A DNA stretch of 64,000 bases from Bacteroidia bacterium. GTDB lineage: Bacteria > Bacteroidota > Bacteroidia > B-17B0 > Aurantibacillaceae. The position numbers were made by a program, and so were the translations under genes. Within the stretch, counting starts at the first letter, position 1. Every line of letters starts with the position of its first letter. Where the stretch lies: positions 1 through 64,000 of the forward strand of contig JAEUTN010000012.1 of NCBI GenBank assembly GCA_016787895.1, written 5' to 3'. The notes beneath the pieces were generated by a model, which was given only the letters and a program-made list of their open reading frames with translations, was not told where the DNA came from and made no database searches. This document shows, one piece after another, positions 35,496-44,742 of this stretch.

Positions 35496-35960
35496 ATGAA
35501 CTCCATCCGGTTTCACCTTTCGGTCTTTCTTCTTTTGTTGCTGCTGAGTGGTATTACCGCCTTTCCATTGCAAACAGAAATTCGTTTTTTATACGAACAC
35601 CGCGAGCTTTTTCCTCTCGCGCTCAGCGAATGGATCTCCCGCCTTCATACTATTCTTTTTAATACCTCTTCTGTGATACTTTATGGCACTGATTGGCTGG
35701 CCTTTGCGCACATTGTCATTGCTCTGTTTTTTATTCCTGTTTATCTGGATCCGGTAAAATACAGACTTAACCTGAAGATTGGCATGCTGGCCTGTCTCCT
35801 GATCTTCCCCCTGGCCCTTGTGTGCGGCTATATCCGCAACATCCCCTTTTTCCATCAATTGATAGATTGTTCTTTTGGTGCCATTGGTTTTGTTTACCTC
35901 TTATTTATCTCTTCAAAAATTAATCAAATCCAAAATAAACATGAACACCTACCTGCCTAA
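35496..35960 (+). CDS. Small membrane protein of unknown function
   Basis: 154 residues from ATG 35496, chosen because the operator and its flank occupy the longer frame from 35451. Four membrane spans are visible: residues 6-22, 54-77 (IVIALFFIPVYL at the end), 90-107 (MLACLLIFPLALVCGYI) and 120-138 (GAIGFVYLLFISS). A conserved-looking loop FLYEHRELFPLALSEWISRL lies between the first two. The end overlaps the next gene by 20 bases. Function unknown. Confidence 0.78.
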   Translation: MNSIRFHLSVFLLLLLLSGITAFPLQTEIRFLYEHRELFPLALSEWISRLHTILFNTSSVILYGTDWLAFAHIVIALFFIPVYLDPVKYRLNLKIGMLACLLIFPLALVCGYIRNIPFFHQLIDCSFGAIGFVYLLFISSKINQIQNKHEHLPA

Positions 35961-36657
35961 ACTCACCTGGATAAGCGCTTTTGCCATTGCTATGGGATTC
36001 CTTGAATCTGCTGTGGTGATTTACATTCGCGCCATGTATTACAAAGATGGATTTCAGTTTCCATTGCGACCCATGGAACTCTCCCTGGCAAGGGTTGAAA
36101 TTTTCAGGGAGGCAGCCACTTTAATAATGCTGATTGCCGCCTGTTACCTGGCCGGCAGCACGGCCACCCAGCGTTTTGCTTTTTTCACACTGGCTTTTGC
36201 AATCTGGGACCTCTTTTATTATGTATTTCTTTATGTTTTCCTCGGCTGGCCGGAATCCCTCTTCACCTGGGACCTCCTCTTCCTGATTCCACTGCCCTGG
36301 ATTGGTCCGGTTTGGTCTCCCTTCCTTATCTGCCTGCTCATGATTTTAAGCGCGCTGGTCCTCATTCATGAAACTTCAAAAAACGCTGAATTCAAACTAT
36401 CTAAAAAACAGCTCTTGTTTTTAATTGTCGGAATTCTTCTTTGTATTTTTTCTTTTATGTGGGATTACCTGCATTTTACCGGATATGAGAATTTTTGGTC
36501 GATTGTTTCGTCAAAAGCCCTTTTTGCTGAAATAAGCCACTATGTTCCCCAAACCTTTAATCACTCCCTCTTTTTTACAGGCTTTGCCTGCATGAGTTTT
36601 CCGCTTCTGCAACACGTTTTCCTTAAACTAAAATCCAAACAAGATGAAAAAAAATGA
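35941..36657 (+). CDS. Membrane protein of unknown function
   Basis: 238 residues from ATG 35941. About seven membrane spans, beginning with WISAFAIAMGFLESAVVIYI and including FFTLAFAIWDLFYYVFLYVF and LFLIVGILLCIFSFMWDYL. The loop IRAMYYKDGFQFPLRPMELS after the first span and WDLLFLIPLPWIGPVWSPFL look conserved. The start lies inside the preceding gene (20-base overlap) and the end overlaps the next by 14, so three genes form a coupled operon. No enzyme motif. Confidence 0.8.
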   Translation: MNTYLPKLTWISAFAIAMGFLESAVVIYIRAMYYKDGFQFPLRPMELSLARVEIFREAATLIMLIAACYLAGSTATQRFAFFTLAFAIWDLFYYVFLYVFLGWPESLFTWDLLFLIPLPWIGPVWSPFLICLLMILSALVLIHETSKNAEFKLSKKQLLFLIVGILLCIFSFMWDYLHFTGYENFWSIVSSKALFAEISHYVPQTFNHSLFFTGFACMSFPLLQHVFLKLKSKQDEKK

Positions 36658-38056
36658 TGTGCTCCTTGTGCTGTCAGCCCTTGCTTTCAGCGCTTTGTTT
36701 TACCAACAGGCTCCCGGAATCAACTTCCTCCTGTTTACGCTCATGGCGACGATTGTTTCCCTGTTTATGAATCCGGTTTCACTCCGGGAAAACCAACTAT
36801 GGCTGTACTTCCTTGCCTGCAACCTCAGCGGATTCGCCGTATTTGCTGTAAACAGCGACCTGAGTATCCTGGCTTGCCTGCTCAGCCTTTTGGTTTACAG
36901 CAGTAAAATCCTGAACAAACAAAATTCAACCCTCCTTTGTGGCGCGCTTGGCGCCTATTCAGTCATCACCTCATTGTTCTACTTTTTTATAGCCTTTTCA
37001 GAACGGCACAGCTCCTCCTCTTCTAAAAAAAGCCAATGGAAACTTGGCCTGAGTCTCGTGGCGAGTGTATTGATTACCATGGTGTTTTTTACCCTCTACA
37101 AAAACTCGAATCCCCTTTTCAGCACCTTCACCCAATTTATTAATTTAAAATGGCTGAGTTTTGGGTGGATTTGTTTTACCATTTTTGGTTTTTTTATTCT
37201 GCATGGTCTTTATCGAAGTAAAAATATTGAGGTACTCAACACTCTGGACACTAAGGCCAGGTATAAAATAGCGCACCAAACCGGACAAGATGCGGATGAA
37301 CGATACAGCCAAATTATGGGTTATGTTTTGTTTACCGCATTAAACCTGATGTTATTTGTTTTAAACCTTTTGGATATCAATAATCTTTTTATCCATCCCA
37401 TTATGCCTGAAGGCATCACACTTTCTGACTTTGTTCATGAAGCCGTATTGAACACAGTACTTTCAATAGTTCTGGCCGTTGGACTCATCATGTGGTTGTT
37501 TAAAGGTAATTTTAATTTCACCCGGTCAGGAAAAACGGTTCGTTACCTGGTGTACCTATGGATTATACAAAGTTTTGTTGTGGTGTTCAACGCCATCATT
37601 CGTAACATCCGGTATGTTAATGAATACCAGCTTAGCCAACAGCGCATTGGTGTATTTGTGTTTTTGGGATTGTGTATTGCAGGATTATGTTTAACCTGCA
37701 TAAAACTTTCACAGCAGCAGAGTACCTGGCAACTGATTACACAAAACGTTCAGCTTTGGTTTATGACCATTGTTTTCCTTTCACTTTTTAACTGGGATAA
37801 ATTCATTACCAATTACAACATTACACACAGCGGAGATCATAAACCCCTCGATAAAATTTACCTATTGAGCCTTTCTGATGCGAATATCCCCGAACTTGCA
37901 GAACTGCACCAGGCCCGAAAATTAAATGCTTACGAAGACTCACTCTTTTACAAAAAGTGTGAAGCCTCTGACAAAAAAAACCGCTTCAGGCAATGGCCAA
38001 GCTTTAACCTGAGAATGTATCAAAATCAAAAGACCATTCATTTGCTGAAAGATTAA
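36644..38056 (+). CDS. DUF4173-like multi-span membrane protein
   Basis: 470 residues with about a dozen membrane spans in the first 400 residues and a ~55-residue hydrophilic C-terminus (SDANIPELAELHQARKLNAY). LFTALNLMLFVLNLLDINNLF, FVHEAVLNTVLSIVLAVGLI, RTRSGKTVRYLVYLWI-type phrases (here NFTRSGKTVRYLVYLWIIQS) and LSLFNWDKFITNYNI match my memory of DUF4173, a family of unknown function common in Bacteroidota. The N-terminal half is more variable. Last gene of the operon under site 2. Confidence 0.85.
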   Translation: MKKNDVLLVLSALAFSALFYQQAPGINFLLFTLMATIVSLFMNPVSLRENQLWLYFLACNLSGFAVFAVNSDLSILACLLSLLVYSSKILNKQNSTLLCGALGAYSVITSLFYFFIAFSERHSSSSSKKSQWKLGLSLVASVLITMVFFTLYKNSNPLFSTFTQFINLKWLSFGWICFTIFGFFILHGLYRSKNIEVLNTLDTKARYKIAHQTGQDADERYSQIMGYVLFTALNLMLFVLNLLDINNLFIHPIMPEGITLSDFVHEAVLNTVLSIVLAVGLIMWLFKGNFNFTRSGKTVRYLVYLWIIQSFVVVFNAIIRNIRYVNEYQLSQQRIGVFVFLGLCIAGLCLTCIKLSQQQSTWQLITQNVQLWFMTIVFLSLFNWDKFITNYNITHSGDHKPLDKIYLLSLSDANIPELAELHQARKLNAYEDSLFYKKCEASDKKNRFRQWPSFNLRMYQNQKTIHLLKD

Positions 38057-38182
38057 ACATTCTGTTTTCCGCGCCTTTCTGTACTGGTTAAATCCGTTCA
38101 AAAACCTTTCCGTATACCTGAGAGCTGAAGCTCAAAAATGCCAAAATATGCTTATCTTCGGGACATCATAAACGTACTTAGC

Positions 38183-40123
38183 ATGAAAAACCATTTCCTC
38201 TTATTCGCACTGGCACTAGTTTTCTTTTTTTCTTCCAATGCACAGGTCACCCAACTCAACGAGTCGTTCACGGCACCTTTTAGTCCCGCATCCAGCGGTT
38301 GGTTTGTTCAAAACAATTCCAACCCCATTGGCACCATGACCTGGGCTCAGGGCATTGGTACCATTTTCCCTGCCTATTCAGGCTCTTCCAACGATTATTA
38401 TCAGGCCAATTTTAATAGCCAGGGCAACACCTTTGGCAACATCAGCAATTTTTTAATTACACCAACAGTGAGTTTAATGAATGGCGGAGTGTTAAAATTT
38501 GCAACACGAACTGCGGCCAACCCGTCAACCTATCCCGATCGGCTTGAAGTTCGTATGAGCATAGGAACCGGTACCGGTTCTATTCCCGTTTCATCTTCTG
38601 CGGTTGGTACATTCACTGCCCTGCTCACCACCATTAATCCCAACCTTACCAATTCGGGTTATCCAGGGGTATGGACCGTCTATACTATGAGTCTTTCGGG
38701 AATTACGGGAACCGTTGCGGGGCGATTTGCGTTTCGTTATGAAGTGTATGATGGAGGGCCAAACGGAGCCAACAGCGATTACATTGGCCTTGATAATGTT
38801 GAATACACCACCGGTGGCCCTTGTCCGCAAGCTCCTGTAACTATTACTCCCAACACAGCCACAATTTGTACCGGGGGCGGTGGTTTAACTTTAGTGGCCG
38901 GAGGTGCCAGTACCTATACCTGGAACAATGGTTCACACAACACTTCTTTGTACGCTGCTCCCTTTTCCACCACGGTATACACCTTGTCCGGCTCAAGTTC
39001 CAGTACATGTCCCGGCTACGCAACAGCCACGGTATTTGTTGTACCCCCGCCCAATATTTCAGCCCCAAACGTAACGGCTTGTCCCGGTGGTAATGCAACT
39101 CTTACTGCTTTTGGCGCTACAACTTACACCTGGAGTAACGGTGCTACCGGTTCTACCATTGTGGTTCCGGTGAACTCCTCAACCTTTTTTGTTGTGCAAG
39201 GCTCTACTGCACCGGGTTGTCCCGACGATTTCGCTCAGGTTTTTGTAACAACAAATACATTTTTAATTGTGTCAGATGAATCGCCCGTTGCCTGTCCCAA
39301 TCAAACCTTTATTCTCGGGGCAAGTGGTGCTCTTTCGTATACCTGGAGCACCGGTGCTAACAGCCCTTCAATTGTGATTACTCCAACAGGAAATGCAACT
39401 TATTATGTTTCAGGATTCGACGGCAATTGCAACGAAACCAAGTACATTGGGGTATCGGTAGACCCTAACTTATTCGCTCCGAGTTTTACCACCTGTGCCG
39501 GCACTTCGGCAACCCTGTTTGTTTCAGGAGCCAATTCCTATAGTTGGAGCAATGGTTCTACCTCCTCCGTAGTGGTGGTTACTCCCAGTTCCAATACCGT
39601 GTATACGGTTACGGGTACAAGCGGAAACTGCAGTGCCAGCAAAACAGTAAGTGTTTCCCTGGGTAATAAATTATCTGTGAATTGCAGCCAGGTTTGCCTT
39701 GGCTCCTCGGTTTTGCTTTCAGCTTATGGCGCCAGTTCTTACACCTGGTACCCGATTCTCGATTTCAACGCGAGTGTTATCCTAACCCCTACCGCAAGCA
39801 TGGTGTACACCCTGGCCGGTGTTTCCGGAACCTGCAGCGGCTCAAGAACCATACAGGTGACATATTGTGCCGGGTTCGATCAAGAGCTGAGTCAGGAAGA
39901 TAACATCCGTGTTTACCCTAATCCTTTTAATGATGAGCTAAGCGTAAGCGGCGCCGAAGGACATTTGAGAATCTGCAATCTTTTTGGACAGGTAGTATAT
40001 GAAGAACGGCTTGAGGGCGAAACCAAAATAAGCACTTACAGCCTGAATCCGGGAATTTATTTTGTTATACTCACTCGTCCGGAATCCACTCAGCGAAAAG
40101 TGATTAAGGTCATCAAGAACTAA
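38183..40123 (+). CDS. T9SS cargo protein with five Ig-like YTWSNG repeats
   Basis: 646 residues from ATG 38183, which starts a clear signal peptide (MKNHFLLFALALVFFFSSN); the in-frame ATG at 38138 is rejected. Residues ~18-210 resemble a choice-of-anchor/jelly-roll domain (LNESFTAPFSPASSGWF). Five repeats of about 60-75 residues follow (about 216-562), each with a Cys near the start, a YTWSNG-like core and a closing Cys; similar units occur in gliding adhesins such as SprB. The last ~75 residues are a type A T9SS sorting domain: VYPNPFNDELSVSG, CNLFGQVVYEE, LNPGIYFVIL, KVIKVIKN. Probably exported to the cell surface by the Gld/Spr machinery. Confidence 0.92.
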   Translation: MKNHFLLFALALVFFFSSNAQVTQLNESFTAPFSPASSGWFVQNNSNPIGTMTWAQGIGTIFPAYSGSSNDYYQANFNSQGNTFGNISNFLITPTVSLMNGGVLKFATRTAANPSTYPDRLEVRMSIGTGTGSIPVSSSAVGTFTALLTTINPNLTNSGYPGVWTVYTMSLSGITGTVAGRFAFRYEVYDGGPNGANSDYIGLDNVEYTTGGPCPQAPVTITPNTATICTGGGGLTLVAGGASTYTWNNGSHNTSLYAAPFSTTVYTLSGSSSSTCPGYATATVFVVPPPNISAPNVTACPGGNATLTAFGATTYTWSNGATGSTIVVPVNSSTFFVVQGSTAPGCPDDFAQVFVTTNTFLIVSDESPVACPNQTFILGASGALSYTWSTGANSPSIVITPTGNATYYVSGFDGNCNETKYIGVSVDPNLFAPSFTTCAGTSATLFVSGANSYSWSNGSTSSVVVVTPSSNTVYTVTGTSGNCSASKTVSVSLGNKLSVNCSQVCLGSSVLLSAYGASSYTWYPILDFNASVILTPTASMVYTLAGVSGTCSGSRTIQVTYCAGFDQELSQEDNIRVYPNPFNDELSVSGAEGHLRICNLFGQVVYEERLEGETKISTYSLNPGIYFVILTRPESTQRKVIKVIKN

Positions 40124-40134
40124 AAAAGAGTGCT

Positions 40135-40152
40135 TGATTCACTACTGAATCA
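40135..40152. repeat. Short perfect inverted repeat after the cargo gene
   Basis: TGATTCA-CTAC-TGAATCA forms a 7-bp hairpin 11 bases after the cargo gene stop. There is no T run directly beside it on the plus strand; on the minus strand TTTTTT follows after 7 bases. A weak terminator for either converging transcript. The rest of 40153-40342 shows an AAAATCC/GGATTTT repeat (about 40176-40213) and nothing else. Confidence 0.4.
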
Positions 40153-40342
40153 GAGATTCTACTTTTTGTTTTAGGTCTTACACGAAAATCCAATGAGGTC
40201 AGAGGATTTTCATCGAAATTAGTATTGAAACTGTTTATATCACAGTAAAAGCACTTTCATTCTCCTTTGTTTTCAGCTTTTTGGCCTAATCCCCAATCTG
40301 TTCGGATGTACTTGGGTCTACAAGCCTGATTCCCCAATCGAA

Positions 40343-41596
40343 TCAGTTCCCCGCCATTTTTGGTTTATTCGACAAACTGTCAAGAGAGTTTAACCAGAGT
40401 TTGTAATAACCAATTGCCTTCATCATTTTGGCCTCCTTGTTTTTCAAACTTTGACCTCTTTGTACCGAGAGTATATTGTTAAGGGTTGCGAAGGCACGAT
40501 AGATTTCCATGTTCAATTCGATGTTTTGCAGTTCCTGATTTAAACTCATTGCATGATTGAGAAAACGTTCGGCATCGTCCGGTTTGTTCAGTAAGCTTTG
40601 GGTTTGGCCGAGCAATATATAAGCCACACAAATACCGTGTTTGTCTCCAATCATCTTGTAAACAGAAAGGGCCTGGTACTGCAGGTCCAGGGCTTTTGTA
40701 TAATACTTTTGTTTGATATACACATTACCGGTGTTAATATAGGATACAGCCACGCCTTGTTTATCCCCTATTTCCAATTTTAGTTCGAGGGAGGAGGCGT
40801 GCTGCTTTAGCGCGAGATGGTATTTTTTTTGGGAACAATACACCACTCCTAAATTGTTGTATGAATCGGCAATCCCTTGTTTGTTGTTGCGCTTCTTTTC
40901 AAAATCCATTGAAGCGAGGTAATGTTTTAGTGCCTCCTCGTATTTTCCCTGATGCAGATAAACATTCCCGATATTCTGATATATGTTGAAATTCGATTCT
41001 ATGTCTTGTTGCGAAACACTGTTCACTCTTGAAAGGGCAGAGAAATAAATGGAAATCGCATCCGAATAATTCCCTCTGCGTTCATAAATTACGCCTATGT
41101 TGTTACTGGTAATGATGGCATTTCTCCAGTCTTCAATCTCTTCGTCGATGGCCAGGGAAGCCGTATAACTTTGCAATGCCAGAGCGTATTCACCCTGTTT
41201 ATCGTAAATGGCGCCCAAATTATGATAGGTTTCTGCGATTCCTCTTTTATCGCCAAGTTCCTGCCTGAGCTCCATCGACTCTTTGTGATTTTTTATGGCC
41301 TCAGGGTAATTCGAACGCATGCAATACGCGTTGGCAATGTTCCCGTAAGCGTTTGCAATCCCCTGTTTGTAACGGAGCTCCGAAGCCAATTGCAGGGCCT
41401 GTTTGCCATAGGTTAAACTGCTGTTATAATCGCCCATCAAACGGTAGGCGCTGCACAATTGATACAAATGAATAACCCTGTTGGTATCGGACTCATCTCT
41501 TGATAATTGGTCTAACAAAAGATTGACCTTTCCTGATTGAGAGAAGAGCAAGTGACCGGCAAATAAAGCCAGTATTATCAGGATATACCGTGTCAA
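40343..41596 (-). CDS. Exported tetratricopeptide-repeat protein
   Basis: 417 residues: signal peptide (MTRYILIILALFAGHLLFSQ), then about eight TPR units (residues ~40-380), for example AYGNIANAYCMRSNYPEAIK, YHNLGAIYDKQGEYALALQS and YNNLGVVYCSQKKYHLALKQ. The last unit ends IGYYKLWLNSLDSLSNKPK and the protein stops. In many Bacteroidota this TPR array continues into a membrane span with a histidine kinase, LuxR or guanylate-cyclase output; here none follows in any frame I checked, so the protein is either a stand-alone periplasmic TPR scaffold or a truncated sensor. Confidence 0.87.
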   Translation of the reverse strand: MTRYILIILALFAGHLLFSQSGKVNLLLDQLSRDESDTNRVIHLYQLCSAYRLMGDYNSSLTYGKQALQLASELRYKQGIANAYGNIANAYCMRSNYPEAIKNHKESMELRQELGDKRGIAETYHNLGAIYDKQGEYALALQSYTASLAIDEEIEDWRNAIITSNNIGVIYERRGNYSDAISIYFSALSRVNSVSQQDIESNFNIYQNIGNVYLHQGKYEEALKHYLASMDFEKKRNNKQGIADSYNNLGVVYCSQKKYHLALKQHASSLELKLEIGDKQGVAVSYINTGNVYIKQKYYTKALDLQYQALSVYKMIGDKHGICVAYILLGQTQSLLNKPDDAERFLNHAMSLNQELQNIELNMEIYRAFATLNNILSVQRGQSLKNKEAKMMKAIGYYKLWLNSLDSLSNKPKMAGN

Positions 41597-41703
41597 TGAA
41601 ATTTACCCATTAAACCACCAATGAAGTTAAGACAATTTACCGGTTTACAAAAACAGGTCCCGGTGAAAACAAACTAATCCTTTGTTGGTCAATGAGAGGC
41701 AGC

Positions 41704-42729
41704 TCAAAGTATTGCTGCTAAAACTTTTATCGAACGATTCAGCATCTCTTCTGTAAAATCCAAATGTGTCACCATACGAATGGTGTCTTTACCAAAGGCC
41801 GAAACGCGTATGCCCTGCTCTCTTAATTTGGCTTCAAATTGTTCACCATTCATCACTTTTTTATTGAGAATAAAAATAACAATGTTGGTGTATACCGGAA
41901 GAATAGATTCCACATAGGGTTTCGAACTTAAAGCCTCAGCAAGAGCCTTTGCCCTGTTGTGGTCCTCGTTCAAACGTTTGACATTATTATTAAGTGCATA
42001 CAATCCTGCCGCTGCTAAAACCCCGGCCTGACGCATGCCACCACCAAAAACTTTACGCACTCTTCTGGCGGATTGAATAAACCTTTTGTCGCCCAGCAAC
42101 AAGGAGCCAACCGGCGCACCTAAACCTTTTGATAAACAAATTGAAATGGAATCAAAACATTTCCCAATGTCAGAAGCAGCATCCCCTGTAACGGCTAATG
42201 CATTAAAAATCCGGGCCCCATCCAGGTGTAAGGCGAGATGTTTTTCCTTGCACAAGGTTTGGATGGCCTGAATTTGTGGCAACGTGTAATACGATCCTCC
42301 TGCCCTGTTCACGGTGTTTTCAAGACTTACCAGGGAGGTGCGGGTGAGCCAGTCGAAGCGTCCATTGATGTTGTTTTCGATGAGTTCAGGGCTAAGCCGG
42401 CCTTCATGGCCTTGCAAAACTTTCGCCTGAACACCCGAATTAAATGAAATCCCTCCGCCTTCATAATTGTAAATGTGTGAATTGACATCGCACAACAATT
42501 CATCGCCCGGCTGAGTATGCACTTTTATGGCAATTTGATTGGTCATGGTGCCGCTGGGGCAAAACAGTGCCGCTTCTTTTGAAAATAATGCCGCAGCAAA
42601 GGTTTCAAGTTCGTTAACCGTAGGGTCTTCGCCAAACACATCATCTCCCAAAGGCGCAGCCATCATGGCTTCACGCATGGGTTGACCAGGCCGGGTAACC
42701 GTATCGCTTCTTAGATCTATCCAATCCAT
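41704..42729 (-). CDS. ltaE: Low-specificity L-threonine aldolase
   Basis: 341 residues. A PLP enzyme of the beta-eliminating lyase group that cleaves L-threonine or L-allo-threonine to glycine and acetaldehyde. It opens WIDLRSDTVTRPGQPMREAM, the signature start, followed by PLGDDVFGEDPTVNELE, CPSGTMTNQIAI and LHLDGARIFNA (the Asp170 that pairs with the PLP ring). The PLP lysine is Lys201 in SICLSKGLGAPVGSLL. Its start is 1 base after the stop of the E1 gene, so it is the second gene of that unit. Confidence 0.96.
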   Translation of the reverse strand: MDWIDLRSDTVTRPGQPMREAMMAAPLGDDVFGEDPTVNELETFAAALFSKEAALFCPSGTMTNQIAIKVHTQPGDELLCDVNSHIYNYEGGGISFNSGVQAKVLQGHEGRLSPELIENNINGRFDWLTRTSLVSLENTVNRAGGSYYTLPQIQAIQTLCKEKHLALHLDGARIFNALAVTGDAASDIGKCFDSISICLSKGLGAPVGSLLLGDKRFIQSARRVRKVFGGGMRQAGVLAAAGLYALNNNVKRLNEDHNRAKALAEALSSKPYVESILPVYTNIVIFILNKKVMNGEQFEAKLREQGIRVSAFGKDTIRMVTHLDFTEEMLNRSIKVLAAIL

Positions 42730-42730
42730 A

Positions 42731-44731
42731 TCAATACGATTTCAATTTAAGAACCTTTTCCTTAAAACGTTCTTTGGGAAGGAAATTGTTTTCCAGGTCA
42801 ACGTTCATGGGCACCGGTGTATCCAAACTGCCTTCGCGCATCACGGGAGCATCGAGGTATTCAAAACAGTGCTCGGTAATCAGAGCCGCGATTTCACCGG
42901 CAATACCACCGGTTAAGGTATCCTCGTGCATAACAATGACCTTACCTGTTTTTTTCACGGAAGAAAAAATACTTTCCTTATCCAAAGGAGCAAGGGTTCT
43001 GAGATCAATCAGGTCCGCTTTTATTTCAGGGTGTTCATCCAGGAGTTCAAGTGCCCAATGCACGCCTAATCCATAGGTTATAATACTGAGTTCATTTCCT
43101 TCCCGAATCAGATTGGCTTTACCAAAAGGAATGGTATAGTATGATTCGGGAACCTCCTGAGTGATGCTTCTGTATAAGGCCTTGTGTTCAAAAAACATCA
43201 CCGGATTAGGATCTTCAAAGGCCGTCAACAACAAACCTTTGGCGTCGGCAGGAAAAGCAGGATAGGCAATTTTTAAACCAGGGGTTTTAAAAAACCAGGC
43301 TTCGTTACTTTGGCTGTGAAAGGGTCCTGCTGCTACTGCGGCGCCTGTTGGCATACGCACCACTACATCGGCATTTTGCCCCCAACGGTAATGACTTTTA
43401 GCCAGATTATTTACGATTTGGGTCATTCCCTCACTCACAAAATCAGCGAACTGCATTTCCACCATGGCTTTAAATCCATTGATCGACAAGCCAAATCCTG
43501 AGCCCAGAATCGCGCTTTCACACAATGGGGTGTTCCGCACCCGGTGTTTTCCAAACTGTTCTACAAACCCCTCCGTAATTTTAAATACGCCTCCGTATTC
43601 TGCAATATCCTGCCCCATTAAAACCAATTCCGGGTGTTTTTCCATAGCCTGTCTGAGTCCTTGACTAATGGCATCAATAAAGCGTATGGAAGGCAAGGAT
43701 CCCCCGGGAGGATACGTGTTTTCGGCATCAAATTCTTTGAACAACTCTTTTATTTCCAATTCTGTATTTGGTTCCGGGTTTTTTTCAGAAAAGGTCATTT
43801 CCAATCCCTTTTCAATCTCCAGTTTTATTTCCGCTTTAATCTCCTCGATTTGTTTTTCATCAATCACTCCTTCTTTCAGCAAATACTGCTCGTAATTCTG
43901 CACCGGATCTTTTTTTGCCCAGGTGTCCATCAGCGGTTTGGGTACGTATTTGGTACCGCTGGCTTCCTCGTGCCCGCGCATTCTGAAGGTCACACACTCC
44001 AGTAAAACAGGACGGGGATTTTCGCGAAGGTCCTCTGCAATTTGTTTTACGGTATCGTACACTTTTAAAATGTTGTTTCCGTCGATGCTGATGGCCTCGA
44101 TGCCATAGCCAATGCCTTTATCGGCAAAGGACTTGCATCTGAACTGTTCATTAGATGGTGTACTCAAACCATAGCCATTGCTTTCAACGATAAAAATCAC
44201 GGGTAAATTCCAAACTGCAGCCGTGTTGATGCTTTCGTGAAAATCACCTTCGCTTGCCCCGCCGTCGCCGGTGAACACGGCGGTTACTTTATTGTTCTTT
44301 TTTAAAAGATTACCAAGTGCAATGCCATCGGCTACTCCCATTTGAGGGCCCAAATGAGAAATCATACCAACAATCTTGTACTCTTGAGAACCAAAGTGAA
44401 AAGAGCGGTCGCGGCCTTTGGTAAAGCCCCCGGGTTTTCCCTGAAACTGCGAGAACAAACGGTTCAGTGGAATTTGGCGGGTTGTAAATACACCCAGATT
44501 GCGGTGCATGGGAAGAATGTATTCTTCGGGGTTTAAAGCCGAAGCCACACCCACCGAAATGGCCTCCTGACCGATGCCACTGAACCATTTGGCAATCTTA
44601 CCCTGGCGCAACAGAAGCAACATCTTTTCTTCAATCATGCGCGGCTTTAAGAGCCGAACATACAATTCAAGCAAATGCTGGTCTTTAAGTTTTTTTCGTT
44701 CGTATTTAATGGGGGTTTCTGCAAGAATCAT
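42731..44731 (-). CDS. Fused alpha/beta 2-oxoacid dehydrogenase E1 (branched-chain type)
   Basis: 666 residues containing both E1 subunits. The alpha part (about 1-320) has GKIAKWFSGIGQEAISVG, the TPP motif GDGGASEGDFHE ... SNGYGLS, and FRMRGHEEASGTKYVP, as in branched-chain or acetoin-type E1. The beta part (about 345-666) has IRFIDAISQGLRQAMEKHPE, GQDIAEYGGVFKITEGF, RVRNTPLCESAILGSGFGLS and KVIVMHEDTLTGGIAGEIA. The fusion is known in Bacteroidota and feeds acyl groups to a lipoyl E2. No E2/E3 gene is adjacent. Branched-chain substrates would supply propionyl-CoA for the mutase at 7-10.5 kb. Confidence 0.95.
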   Translation of the reverse strand: MILAETPIKYERKKLKDQHLLELYVRLLKPRMIEEKMLLLLRQGKIAKWFSGIGQEAISVGVASALNPEEYILPMHRNLGVFTTRQIPLNRLFSQFQGKPGGFTKGRDRSFHFGSQEYKIVGMISHLGPQMGVADGIALGNLLKKNNKVTAVFTGDGGASEGDFHESINTAAVWNLPVIFIVESNGYGLSTPSNEQFRCKSFADKGIGYGIEAISIDGNNILKVYDTVKQIAEDLRENPRPVLLECVTFRMRGHEEASGTKYVPKPLMDTWAKKDPVQNYEQYLLKEGVIDEKQIEEIKAEIKLEIEKGLEMTFSEKNPEPNTELEIKELFKEFDAENTYPPGGSLPSIRFIDAISQGLRQAMEKHPELVLMGQDIAEYGGVFKITEGFVEQFGKHRVRNTPLCESAILGSGFGLSINGFKAMVEMQFADFVSEGMTQIVNNLAKSHYRWGQNADVVVRMPTGAAVAAGPFHSQSNEAWFFKTPGLKIAYPAFPADAKGLLLTAFEDPNPVMFFEHKALYRSITQEVPESYYTIPFGKANLIREGNELSIITYGLGVHWALELLDEHPEIKADLIDLRTLAPLDKESIFSSVKKTGKVIVMHEDTLTGGIAGEIAALITEHCFEYLDAPVMREGSLDTPVPMNVDLENNFLPKERFKEKVLKLKSY

Positions 44732-44742
44732 GTTGTATGTAT

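Noticed and set aside
38830-39870. Periodic sequence that might look like a CRISPR or DNA repeat array
   Set aside because: The periodicity is at protein level (Ig-like repeats of 60-75 residues) and the DNA of the units differs too much.
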